Shown in pieces: positions 1-7,337 of a DNA stretch of 17,935 nucleotides (positions are counted from its first letter, which is position 1; each line of letters opens with the position of its first letter). The notes beneath the pieces are model-generated. The model did no database searches. It saw nothing but the letters and a program-made list of their open reading frames with translations, and had not been told where the DNA came from. The DNA is taken from contig PMJN01000451.1 of the NCBI GenBank assembly GCA_003157445.1, positions 1-17,935 of the forward strand. Reading direction: 5' to 3'. The DNA is from Micrococcales bacterium (GTDB lineage Bacteria > Actinomycetota > Actinomycetes > Actinomycetales > Dermatophilaceae). The position numbers were made by a program, and so were the translations under genes.

Positions 1-717
1 CGCGGGACCCGAGATCGGTTGAGTAGTGGCGATGAGGGCGATGTCCACCAGGTCCTTGATCCGGCTGCTGCCGGTCACCGTTTCGCCCCTGATGTGGGTG
101 CCGAGGATCGCGCAAAACTTGTCAGCCACGTGATCGGGTAGCGGGAAAGCACGATATGACGGTCGGACGAGACCGTCGATATGCAGCGGCGTCAGCGGGG
201 CAACTACGTCGGGCTCTCCACTCATCGCCGTCCCGACCACGACGTCGATGTGGAAGACCGCGAAGGTCTTGGCGCCGAGCGTGGCCCGCACGTGAACTCG
301 TGATCCCTTGGCCTCTTCCTGCAGCGCCACGATCCTGGTGACCTCGAACCCGAAAAAGTCACCGAGGTCACGACCGAGGGCCGTGCGCAACGCCGCCGTG
401 GCATCTGAAACTGCCGCGGACTGCTCCGCGAAGTAGACATCAATGTCCTTGCTATGCCTGGCCTGCTCCAGCCGGGCGAGCAACGCGCCGGCACCCTTGA
501 GGACCCAACTGTCGGCATCGGGCGCGGTGAACAGCCTGGCCAGCGCGCGGTCGTAGGCGAACTGACGTTGCAGCTCATCTAACGAGTACCGGGGATCGTC
601 CTTCGCGATCGCCGCGAACCTGTCCCGCAGAGCTGTGCGGAACGCCGCGGCCGTCCCATACGGGAAGACAGGGGGTCCGGCCTGTGGGCCGTCAGCCTCG
701 GAAGGTCCCACCCTCAC
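1..717 (-). CDS. AbiEii/MenT-type nucleotidyltransferase toxin (3' end cut by window edge)
   Basis: Toxin half of an AbiE-type toxin-antitoxin pair. Known relatives are DUF1814 nucleotidyltransferases (AbiEii, mycobacterial MenT); MenT3 adds pyrimidines to tRNA acceptor ends. The visible 239 codons show the family core: a KGAGALLARL stretch at residues 74-83 followed by SKDIDVYF at 89-96, which is the nucleotide and metal-binding GG...DxD region. Further on are DKFCAILG and SRIKDLVDIALI, the usual C-terminal lysine/aspartate motif. The start is GTG at 717-715, whose GTGA overlaps the antitoxin stop (TGA 716-714), so translation is probably coupled. There is no ATG in this frame near the N-terminus. 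The reading frame is still open at base 1, so the C-terminus is missing. Family assignment is strong. The actual target is unknown. Confidence 0.88.
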   Translation of the reverse strand, partial: MRVGPSEADGPQAGPPVFPYGTAAAFRTALRDRFAAIAKDDPRYSLDELQRQFAYDRALARLFTAPDADSWVLKGAGALLARLEQARHSKDIDVYFAEQSAAVSDATAALRTALGRDLGDFFGFEVTRIVALQEEAKGSRVHVRATLGAKTFAVFHIDVVVGTAMSGEPDVVAPLTPLHIDGLVRPSYRAFPLPDHVADKFCAILGTHIRGETVTGSSRIKDLVDIALIATTQPISGPA

Positions 718-1340
718 TCCTGTCTACCCGTCAGCACCGCGGCGAACTCGCTAGCCGACCCATATCCATAATCGACTCCATACCGTGCGGCCGCTCGCGC
801 CAGATCGTCGCGACCAAGCAGCCCATCGCGGATCCCATCCCTGACGATCTGCGCGACGGCAGACTCGTCCTCGTGGTCGGCAAGAAGGTCAGCCACGATC
901 TTCTCGATCGTGCAGACCGGCAGCCCGCCCGACAGGCTCCAGTCACTTCGCGCAATCCTTGGCCGGACCCGCAGCCTCAGGTCGGTCCGTCGCAGCCTCA
1001 CACGGGTCGGAACGTAGAACTCGTGGACCCGCGGGATCAGGTCACCCAGACTCCGAACATGTGCGGCGCTGCGATGGCTGACGACGGCGTCTACGTCACG
1101 GACCCGTTCTTCCCACAGCCGACCCTTTCCGAGTTGCAGCCAGGCCGCGCGCACCGGGTCCTGGTCCGGATCGTCCGGCACGCCAGTCAGCCGGTATACC
1201 CGTGCCGCTCCAGATACAGGCTCGAACGTGCCATCTTCTACGAGGCGATTCAGATCAACCCGAGACACTCCCAGACGCCGGGCATGAGCAGCAGTCAGCA
1301 TCCCCCACTGGTCACTGACCACAGGGCTGAGACTAGCCAT
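714..1340 (-). CDS. AbiEi-type antitoxin / transcriptional regulator
   Basis: Antitoxin partner of the AbiEii-like toxin. The first ~50 residues form a winged-helix-like AbiEi domain (QWGMLTAAHARRLGVSR, then VEDGTFEPV and ARVYRLTG). The second half (VVSHRSAAHVRSLGDL, then CTIEKIVADLLADHED and a C-terminal GSASEFAAVL) is typical of actinobacterial AbiEi proteins. In characterised AbiE systems the antitoxin binds its own promoter and represses it. I chose ATG at 1340 (MASLSP...) because AAGGGG lies 7 bases upstream. The in-frame ATG at 1358 has no ribosome binding site and abuts a perfect inverted repeat, so it is less likely unless the mRNA is leaderless. Predicted length is 208 aa. The stop overlaps the toxin GTG by four bases. 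Confidence 0.85.
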   Translation of the reverse strand: MASLSPVVSDQWGMLTAAHARRLGVSRVDLNRLVEDGTFEPVSGAARVYRLTGVPDDPDQDPVRAAWLQLGKGRLWEERVRDVDAVVSHRSAAHVRSLGDLIPRVHEFYVPTRVRLRRTDLRLRVRPRIARSDWSLSGGLPVCTIEKIVADLLADHEDESAVAQIVRDGIRDGLLGRDDLARAAARYGVDYGYGSASEFAAVLTGRQE

Positions 1341-1360
1341 GGCAGAACCCCTTGACATGG

Positions 1361-1390
1361 ATCGATCGTATCACTATTGATACGATCGAT
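1361..1390. promoter_or_regulatory. Perfect 12-bp inverted repeat, probable AbiEi operator
   Basis: The arms ATCGATCGTATC (1361-1372) and GATACGATCGAT (1379-1390) are exact reverse complements separated by ACTATT. The repeat sits directly upstream of the antitoxin gene, where its promoter should be. AbiEi proteins are known to bind inverted repeats in their own promoters. The operator role is inferred from position. It is followed by the antitoxin leader rather than a T-run, so it does not look like a terminator. Confidence 0.7.
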
Positions 1391-1637
1391 CCACCATGGT
1401 CACGGCAAACTCGGACGTTGGGTCAGCCCAAATACCGGCCAGTCGGTCCTGCGGGTGGAACCGTCCACCCGAACATCCGCTCCCACCAGGCTGAGTACAA
1501 CCGCAGCTGAGTCACCAGGGGCCACCCGCACACACGCAGACGTCCGCGAACGCTGCACCAGTATTCCTGTGGCCCTTTGACGGAGCAGCTCGACATACTG
1601 TCCGCATGTCTCCACGGTCCACGAGCTCACCATCACC

Positions 1638-2177
1638 TTGTTGGGTGTCGAAACCCCCATCCGGCGTCGCGTTCAAGTGCCCAGCGGTGCCACCCTGTCC
1701 CGGGTCCATGGCGATATCCAGGCCGTCATGGGCTGGTGGAACAGCCATCTCCATCAGTTTGAGATCAGCGACATCCGGTACAGCTCGCCCGAGCCGGGCT
1801 ATGTCCCGGTGCTTGGCGATCCCGTCCACGATGAACGCAAGTCAAAGCTCGGTTCCCTGGCGGAAGAGGACGATCGGTTCATCTACGAGTACGACTTCGG
1901 TGACTCTTGGGAGCACGAGATCGTGGGCGAACAGATCCTGGCGGCCGGCCCCGGTTCGACGACGTCCCGCTGCCTGGAAGGCACAAGGTCGTGTCCGCCC
2001 GAGGACGTGGGCGGCTGGCCCGGCTACGCGGACTTCCTCGACGCAATGGCCGACCCCCGGCATCCCGATCACGACGTACGACGCGAATGGATCGGCGGAC
2101 GCTGGGATCCGGAGTTCTTCAGCCTCGACGGCGCCAACGGGGCCCTCAAGATGTCGGCATCCAGACGGTTCCGCTGA
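1638..2177 (+). CDS. Plasmid pRiA4b ORF-3-like family protein, possibly 5'-frameshifted
   Basis: The protein matches the pRiA4b ORF-3 (PRiA4_ORF3) family, which has no established biochemical role and is common near mobile and defence genes. Family landmarks are TPIRRRVQVPSGATL near the start, VMGWWNSHLHQFEI, a central FIYEYDFGDSWEHEI, then EDVGGWPGYADFL and a terminal WDPEFFSLDGAN. The only in-frame start is TTG at 1638, with no good ribosome binding site. The same frame upstream, closed by a stop at 1578, still reads family-like residues (STVHELTIT), so this start removes conserved sequence. ATG at 1606 lies just before that segment but is out of frame; removing one TC from TCTCC after it would restore MSTVHELTIT. 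The usual tryptophan of the PPIWRRV motif is arginine here. This is either a slightly shortened gene or a recent pseudogene. Confidence 0.72.
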   Translation: MLGVETPIRRRVQVPSGATLSRVHGDIQAVMGWWNSHLHQFEISDIRYSSPEPGYVPVLGDPVHDERKSKLGSLAEEDDRFIYEYDFGDSWEHEIVGEQILAAGPGSTTSRCLEGTRSCPPEDVGGWPGYADFLDAMADPRHPDHDVRREWIGGRWDPEFFSLDGANGALKMSASRRFR

Positions 2178-2489
2178 GCCGCACCCGGAGGTGACTGGCC
2201 GCCAGGCAACGCGACCGGACAACATCCTCACCAATGGCCCTCGACTGATCCTCACAACCGTCCGGAAACCGTTGGAGTGAGCGACTAAGCACACAGCGGC
2301 AACCACCGGTAACGACCGAACACCCAGAGTTCGTAACCGTCAGTCGCGTCCTTCGCACCGCGAGCTCTCCAACACGTCATCAGGGCGCCATCCACTCGCA
2401 GTCGACAACGGCGCCGCCTGGTTCGTGCCGTCTTACGCGGATTCACCGTTCGCGTTCAGTGAGGTTTCAAATAGCGCCGGTGCTCGAGG
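2178..2489. other. 312-base stretch without a recognisable gene
   Basis: This lies between the end of the pRiA4b-like gene (+) and the end of the DUF2293-like gene (-), so it is a convergent intergenic region. Short open frames here have no family resemblance. It is visibly less GC-rich than the flanking genes. I see no strong stem with a T-run, tRNA or insertion sequence end. A small palindrome (GACAAC-C-GTTGTC, 2494-2506) lies just inside the DUF2293 gene end, but its one-base loop makes it a poor terminator. Confidence 0.5.
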
Positions 2490-3170
2490 TCAGGACAACC
2501 GTTGTCGGTGGGCGTGGATGAAGACATCGACAGCATCATGGGTTTGGGCCTTAATGTCTCGATAGAGTTCGTCGTCCTCCCCCAGAACCGAGAGTTCATC
2601 GAGCCGGTCATCATAGTCAGTGTGTGCGTGGCGGATCTGCGCTCGCGCCGCCAGCGCAGCGCGTTCGTCGAGCGCCAGGATGCGGGTGCGCCCCACCCGG
2701 CCGCTGCCCACCACAGCAGCGCGCTCGGCAGCCGACCGAGCGATGGTCTGCGCCAAGGCTTCATATCTGGCAGCGAAGTGCAGGTACTCAACGATGGCTG
2801 CAGCAAGCTCGTCCTGGTAGCGAGCCTCCTGCCGGGCCCGGCTGCGAGCCCCGGCTTCACGCCTCACTGCCCGCGCTGAGGCGGTGTCAGCCTCAGCCCG
2901 CTGCGCGCTCCGAATGGCAGCCGCTGGGGCCCACAACCCCAGCAAGCGACGATGCTTTCGCGTCCGACTACGAGGCGCCCAGGCCAGCCAGAACACACCG
3001 GCGGCTTTGACGCTGCGCGTCACAAAAGCCTGCCCGGTCGCCAGGAATTCCCAGTCCTGCGGCGGGACCACAACGTCATGCTCAGGGTTCCACCACCCGT
3101 CACGACTCTCGTAGACGTCCAGCCGCAAAGAGGCGAGATCCAGACCGGCCTCGCCAGGCACTTCACCCAC
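2490..3170 (-). CDS. DUF2293 domain-containing protein
   Basis: This resembles actinobacterial DUF2293 proteins of about 230 aa, whose function is unknown. The C-terminal half carries the recognisable part: an arginine- and alanine-rich helical stretch (RREAGARSRARQEARYQDE), then GSGRVGRTR, LDERAALAARAQIRHAHTDYDD and a helical tail. The N-terminal half has VYESRDGWWNPEHDVVVPPQDWEFLATG and a basic segment (WAPRSRTRKHRRLLG). I chose GTG at 3170 because AGGGGAG lies 5 bases upstream, which gives 226 aa. An in-frame TTG at 3191 would add seven residues but overlaps that ribosome binding site. It stands alone between a convergent gene and a decayed toxin gene, so its context gives no function. Confidence 0.68.
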   Translation of the reverse strand: MGEVPGEAGLDLASLRLDVYESRDGWWNPEHDVVVPPQDWEFLATGQAFVTRSVKAAGVFWLAWAPRSRTRKHRRLLGLWAPAAAIRSAQRAEADTASARAVRREAGARSRARQEARYQDELAAAIVEYLHFAARYEALAQTIARSAAERAAVVGSGRVGRTRILALDERAALAARAQIRHAHTDYDDRLDELSVLGEDDELYRDIKAQTHDAVDVFIHAHRQRLS

Positions 3171-3412
3171 ACGCTCTCCCCTCAGTATCAAATGTGCGAC
3201 TCAGCGTCTCGCACCGCCCGTACTTTCGGCCACCGACATTCCAGCCGGCCCCTTATAACCATCAGCGCTTATCACGTATATGCGAATGTCCGGGTACTGA
3301 TCACGACTCGACAACCACAGGCAGCCCCTCTCACGAGTATCTGTCGTGCCGACCAGAGCCCAGCACCCAAGGTGATCACCGACAGGGTCCGCCGAACTGG
3401 GGCCTGGCACCG

Positions 3413-4246
3413 TTAACGCCTTGGGCCTGCAGGAGCCGGCCCATCGAATCCCACATCGCGGCCATGCCCATGGCGGCTGGACCCTGGCACCCTGCGACAT
3501 GGGCCGCCCTGATAAGAACGCTCCCCGGGAGAGTCAACATCCTGAAGAGGCCCAGCAAGGCGAGGAGATTGACGATCAGGCGGGGTCGCCGCCTGGCTGT
3601 CTGCCTTTTCCTCCAGCACTCTGCTCCAGTCACGCATGGTCACGCGAACCCGAGCGATCTCCCCGACCTCCGCCCCGTAGCGAGCGAACTCCCGGTCGGC
3701 AAAGCGGTCTACGCCGTCAAGAGCCTCCGCAAAGATCGCCCTGTCGAAGCCAGCGTCGGACTGCGCAGCCAGAGCGATCAACTCTTCTTGGCCATAGTGT
3801 CCGCTTGCCAGGATCCCGGCGACGTCAAGGTAGTCGCGAGCCTCGCCTCGGCTGAACGTCGCCGCCGTCTTGGCCGCCACGGCATCTCGTTCCGCGAGCA
3901 CAGGACCGATGGACAGCTGGACAGGCTCGCGCTCACGGAAGTCCGCCGCCAGGTCCACCATTGCGACTTGGTCACTTTCCTGATCCGTCACCTGGAGCCA
4001 GGCGAAGGTGTCGGCTTGTCGAGCCACGATGACGACCATGCCGGCCTACTCGTAGGCCCTACGCACAACCTCCACCGCGTGAGCGAAGTCCTGCACGTCC
4101 CAGCGGTCAGTAAAGAGGTCCACGTCCTCGCTCACGCGTTGCACCAGGCCGTGAGCCTGCAGTGCGTAGCCGCCCGCAAGAGCGAAACCATACTCGCCGA
4201 GGCTACCCAACCCGATCCGGGCCAGTCGGTCTTGCAGCTCGTCCAC
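3413..4246 (-). pseudogene. AbiEii-like nucleotidyltransferase toxin interrupted by an in-frame TAG
   Basis: This is a second AbiEii/DUF1814-type nucleotidyltransferase. The first 66 codons hold the nucleotide-binding core FALAGGYALQAHGL and RVSEDVDLFTDRW. A TAG at 4048-4046 then stops the frame after RRAYE. The same frame continues at once (AG, then ATG at 4039) with VVIVARQADTFAWLQVT and the conserved AAKTAATFSRGEARDYLDVAGIL, so the gene is intact apart from this one codon. The family-like part ends near base 3589. The last ~58 codons before the stop at 3413 do not look like the family, so the original 3' end may also be changed. Start is GTG at 4246, three bases after its partner's stop. 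ATG at 4039 could allow reinitiation of a separate C-terminal piece, but the GG and DxD core would be missing from it. Confidence 0.8.
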
Positions 4247-4249
4247 GCC

Positions 4250-4537
4250 CTACGCCGCCCGCACCAATTCCGGAAAGCACTCTTCCCAGTTACCGCGCAC
4301 CCGCCGGGGCAACCACAGGCGACCCCACACATCAAGCAGGACCCGTCCGTTGACATACCTGCACACCTCGACGGTCGAGGCCGCTTCCCGCAGCACGCGT
4401 TCGTAGACGACTCTGCGGTCGGCGTCCTCACCTAGGTCGTAGGAACACCCTGGGCCCCAGTCGATTGTCACGGGCAACTCGACCGTTCCTGAGGCCGGGC
4501 CGGTCAAATCGTCCAGCCGAGCCGGGGGCCAACTCAC
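4250..4537 (-). CDS. Small partner protein of the interrupted AbiEii-like toxin (putative antitoxin)
   Basis: This is a 95-residue protein of a type that often precedes AbiEii-like genes in actinobacteria. Its recognisable features are LDDLTGPASGTVELPV at the start, DLGEDADRRVVYERVLREA in the middle, and VWGRLWLPRRVRGNWEECFPEL near the end. It ends three bases before the toxin start, so the two form an operon. An antitoxin role is inferred from gene order and not from a DNA-binding domain, since I see no clear helix-turn-helix. The GTG start at 4537 overlaps the end of the TOTE helicase fragment by about eight bases and has no strong ribosome binding site. With its toxin broken, the gene may be a remnant or may act in trans. 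Confidence 0.66.
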   Translation of the reverse strand: MSWPPARLDDLTGPASGTVELPVTIDWGPGCSYDLGEDADRRVVYERVLREAASTVEVCRYVNGRVLLDVWGRLWLPRRVRGNWEECFPELVRAA

Positions 4538-5137
4538 TGATGCGTCGGCGCCATTGGTCAGCCAGAGCCTTGCGGTCGACCAGGATCAGCGTTGAGGTGG
4601 CGTGGTCGGCTGTGAGGGCACACGCGATCACGGTCTTGCCCGCTTCTGGCGGAGCCACCAGGACTCCCAGGTCGTGTGTGGACAGAGCCTTTCGGGCCGC
4701 CTGTTGGCCATCGTCGAGGGTCGCGGAGAATGTGTATGCTTTTGAATCGCCGCCGACGCGGTGGTCGGTGACCTCCAGACAGCTCCCGAGCTGTTCGATG
4801 AGATCCGTAAGAGCTTCCAGCAGTCCCCGGGGCAGTATGAGGCCACCGTCGCGAGTTTCGTCGTAGCTGCGCACGAACCGGGGCACGTTCCAGGTCGACG
4901 CTCTACGTCGTTGGCGCTCGTAAAACACCGGGTTGGGCATTGATGCTGCGTGCTTCAGAGTTGCAGCCAAAGCCGGGGTGAGATCCCCACCCTCAAGCGT
5001 CACACCGGCACCCAGCCGAACGCGGACGATCGCAGGAGCCTGGGCCCTTCTGGCGACGCCATTATCGAAGGCAGTTCCTTCTTCATAGTCATCACCGGCG
5101 CAGTCCTTCGAGACTTGGCGCACACTTTCAACGGCAC
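4530..5137 (-). pseudogene. Fragment of a TOTE-type conflict-system DEAD/DEAH helicase
   Basis: About 170 residues (roughly 5036 to 4530) match the middle of the long primase-helicase proteins of TOTE conflict systems. The order is VRVRLGAGVTLEGGDLTPALAA in pieces, KHAASMPNPVFYERQRRRAS, TWNVPRFVRSYDET, LILPRGLLEALTDL, CLEVTDH, then helicase motif I LGVLVAPPEAGKTVIACAL and motif Ia STLILVDRKALADQW. The family normally has APPGAGKT or APPGSGKT at motif I; here one glycine is glutamate. No start codon or N-terminal primase portion is present: upstream the frame simply runs antisense into the acuI gene. The 3' side ends at RISEL, exactly where the small toxin-partner gene starts; DECH and C-terminal helicase motifs are absent. 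It is a two-sided remnant and cannot encode a working helicase. Confidence 0.78.
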
Positions 5138-6145
5138 TCAGCCGAGGTTGACCACGATGCGGCCCCGAACCGTTCCTTTGAGCAACGCGTTGAACGCCTG
5201 CGGCAGTTCGTCGAAGCCGATGGTGCTCGTCATCCGGTCGAGGTGGTCGGGCCTGAGGTCGGTCGCCATCCGTGCCCAAAGCCGTTGTCGCAGAGCGTCG
5301 TCGAAGTACCCGGTGTTGATCCCGAGCAGGTTTACGGCGCGCAGAATGAACGGCAGTACCGAGGTGGGCAGCTCGTGACCGCCCGCGTTGCCAAAGGCCG
5401 CGATACTGCCCCCGCGCTGCATCGTTCGGATCAGCCACGCGAGGGTCTGCCCACCCACGGAGTCGACAGCCCCGGCCCAACGGGCACTCTCCATCGGCTT
5501 AGCTGGGGCGTCGGGCGTCGGCACCTGCTCGACGGACGCCGCCCCGATCGATCGCAGGTACACCTCGGCGTCGAGTTGCCTGGTCAGGGCAACCGGCTCG
5601 TATCCAAGGCGAGCGAGCATGCCAATCGCCAGACTGGCAACGCCGCCAGTCGCCCCCGTCACGGCCACCGGGCCCTGGCTGGGGCGCAGCCCGTTGGCCT
5701 CGAGTCGGTGGATGGCGAGTGCCGCGGTCAGACCCCCGGTACCGAGGGCCATCGACTCCCACGGGGTCAGACCTTCGGGCAGTCGCACCGCCCACGCCGA
5801 CGGCACACGCACCCACTGCGCGTAGCCGCCGTCGTGTTCCTCACTCAGTCCAAACCCGGTCACCAGGACCTGGTCGCCGGGCAGGTATGCAGGATCAGCC
5901 GACTCGACGACCTCCCCCACCACGTCAATGCCGCCGATGAGCGGGAGGCGGCGCACCACCTTGCCCCGACCCGTCGCAGCCAAGGCGTCCTTGTAGTTGA
6001 CGCTGGAGTATGAGGCCCGCAGGAGCAGCTCGCCTGAGCCGATCTCGGTGACCGAGACCTCGGTGAGTTCCCCGTGACCGAGCCCGGCATCTGCGACGAT
6101 GCGTAACGCCCTGCTGACCTGCGTGGTGCCCGCCTCCGCGCTCAC
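5138..6145 (-). CDS. acuI: AcuI/YhdH-type NADPH-dependent enoyl-CoA (acryloyl-CoA) reductase
   Basis: Zinc-independent medium-chain dehydrogenase/reductase, 335 aa against about 325 in E. coli AcuI. Landmarks are YSSVNYKDALAATGRGKVV near residue 50, LPLIGGIDVVGEV, DQVLVTGFGLSE, the cofactor loop VAVTGATGGVASLAIGML, GAVDSVGGQTLAW, GSIAAFGNAGG and a C-terminal GTVRGRIVVNLG. Characterised AcuI reduces acryloyl-CoA to propionyl-CoA with NADPH. As the last gene of the operon its GTG start (6145) overlaps the gcdH stop in GTGA. Its job here is unclear, since the rest of the operon is oxidative. It could remove reactive enoyl-CoA esters or reduce a pathway enoyl-CoA. Substrate is not readable from sequence. 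Confidence 0.85.
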   Translation of the reverse strand: MSAEAGTTQVSRALRIVADAGLGHGELTEVSVTEIGSGELLLRASYSSVNYKDALAATGRGKVVRRLPLIGGIDVVGEVVESADPAYLPGDQVLVTGFGLSEEHDGGYAQWVRVPSAWAVRLPEGLTPWESMALGTGGLTAALAIHRLEANGLRPSQGPVAVTGATGGVASLAIGMLARLGYEPVALTRQLDAEVYLRSIGAASVEQVPTPDAPAKPMESARWAGAVDSVGGQTLAWLIRTMQRGGSIAAFGNAGGHELPTSVLPFILRAVNLLGINTGYFDDALRQRLWARMATDLRPDHLDRMTSTIGFDELPQAFNALLKGTVRGRIVVNLG

Positions 6146-7323
6146 CCGCGGAAGGCACTGTGACCGGTGATGGCCTGGCCGATGATCATCTGGTGCACCT
6201 CGGACGTGCCCTCGTAGGTGAGCACCGACTCGAGGTTGTTAGCGTGCCGCATGACCGGGTACTCGAGGGTGATGCCGTTGGCGCCCAACAGGGTTCGGCA
6301 CTGACGCGCGATGGCGATCGACTCGCGTACGTTGTTGAGCTTGCCAAGGCTGACCTGCTCCGGGCGCAGCTGGTGGGCGTCCTTGAGCTTGCCCAAGTGC
6401 AGTGCGAGCAGCATCCCGTTGCCGAGGGCCACTGTCATGTCGGCCAGCTTGAGCTGGGTCGCCTGGTAGGCGGCCAGCGGCTTGTCGAAGATCCGGCGGT
6501 CCTGGCTGTAGGCGATCGTCGTGGTGAGGCAGTCGCGCGCAGCGCCGAGAGCCCCGAAGAGGATGCCGAAGCGCGCCTCGTTCAGGCACGACAGCGGCCC
6601 CCCCAGCCCGCGCACGTTCGGCAGCACCGCCGACTCGGGCAGGCGCACCCCCGACAGCACGAGCTCGGAGGTCACCGACGCACGCAGCGACATCTTGCTG
6701 GTGATCTTCGGCGCCGAGAACCCGGGTGTGTCGGTCGGCACGACGAACCCGCGGATACCGTCGTCGGTCTGCGCCCAGACGACCGCCACGTCAGCGATCG
6801 ACCCGTTGGTGATCCACATCTTCGTGCCGTCGAGCACCCAGTCGGAGCCGTCCCGGCGGGCCCGCGTGCGCATGCCGGCCGGGTCCGACCCGAAGTCGGG
6901 CTCGGTCAGGCCGAAGCAGCCGATCGCCTCACCCGCGGCCATCGGTGGCAGCCACTGCTGCTTCTGCTCCTGCGAGCCGTGCTTCCAGATCGCGAACATC
7001 GCCAGCGATCCCTGCACCGACACGAGCGAGCGGATGCCGGAGTCGGCAGCCTCGAGCTCGACGCAGGCCAGGCCGTAGGCAGTGGCGCTGGTGCCCGCGC
7101 AGCCATACCCCTGCAGGTGCATGCCGAGCAGGCCGAGGCTGCCGAGCTCCTTGGCCAGCTCGCGGGCCGGCACGGTGCCCGACTCGTACCACGCCTCGAT
7201 ATGCGGACGCACCCTGTCGTCCATCACCGCGCGGACGGCATCGCGCATCGCGCGGTCGTCCTCGTTGATGAGCGCGTCGATGCCGTAGAGCTCGAGCGGA
7301 GCCTGCGCGTTCTTGGTCGCCAT
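6142..7323 (-). CDS. gcdH: Glutaryl-CoA dehydrogenase-like acyl-CoA dehydrogenase
   Basis: FAD acyl-CoA dehydrogenase of the glutaryl-CoA dehydrogenase branch, which oxidises and decarboxylates glutaryl-CoA to crotonyl-CoA and passes electrons to ETF. Supporting features are DSGIRSLVSVQGSLAMFAI in the N-terminal domain, IGCFGLTEPDFGSDP, KMWITNGSIADVAVVWAQ, and the C-terminal GANGITLEYPVMRHANNLE followed by TYEGTSEVHQMIIGQAITG. Catalytic Glu is about residue 371 of 393. I chose ATG at 7323, nine bases after AGGA; the in-frame TTG at 7329 is too close to it. That ribosome binding site overlaps the stop of the preceding dehydrogenase gene. Its position after the beta-oxidation genes fits glutaryl-CoA as the product of pimeloyl-CoA shortening. 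Dicarboxyl substrate preference is inferred from the family. Confidence 0.88.
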   Translation of the reverse strand: MATKNAQAPLELYGIDALINEDDRAMRDAVRAVMDDRVRPHIEAWYESGTVPARELAKELGSLGLLGMHLQGYGCAGTSATAYGLACVELEAADSGIRSLVSVQGSLAMFAIWKHGSQEQKQQWLPPMAAGEAIGCFGLTEPDFGSDPAGMRTRARRDGSDWVLDGTKMWITNGSIADVAVVWAQTDDGIRGFVVPTDTPGFSAPKITSKMSLRASVTSELVLSGVRLPESAVLPNVRGLGGPLSCLNEARFGILFGALGAARDCLTTTIAYSQDRRIFDKPLAAYQATQLKLADMTVALGNGMLLALHLGKLKDAHQLRPEQVSLGKLNNVRESIAIARQCRTLLGANGITLEYPVMRHANNLESVLTYEGTSEVHQMIIGQAITGHSAFRG

Positions 7324-7337
7324 CGTCAATGGTCCTT

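Noticed and set aside
1400..1660. 86-residue minus-strand frame between the left antitoxin and the pRiA4b-like gene
   Set aside because: It has no family resemblance, overlaps the start of the pRiA4b-like gene, and lacks a convincing ribosome binding site.
3201..3500. 99-residue minus-strand frame that could be the missing helicase C-terminus
   Set aside because: It contains no DEAH, SAT or C-terminal helicase motifs and no other family that I recognise.
3194..4435. 413-residue plus-strand open frame
   Set aside because: It lies opposite the toxin pseudogene and its partner, which match known families. This frame has no recognisable content.
5141..5480. Upstream extension of the helicase-fragment frame over the acuI gene (frame open 4428-5480)
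   Set aside because: This part is antisense to acuI, has no family resemblance, and is arginine-rich in the way that antisense frames of GC-rich genes are.
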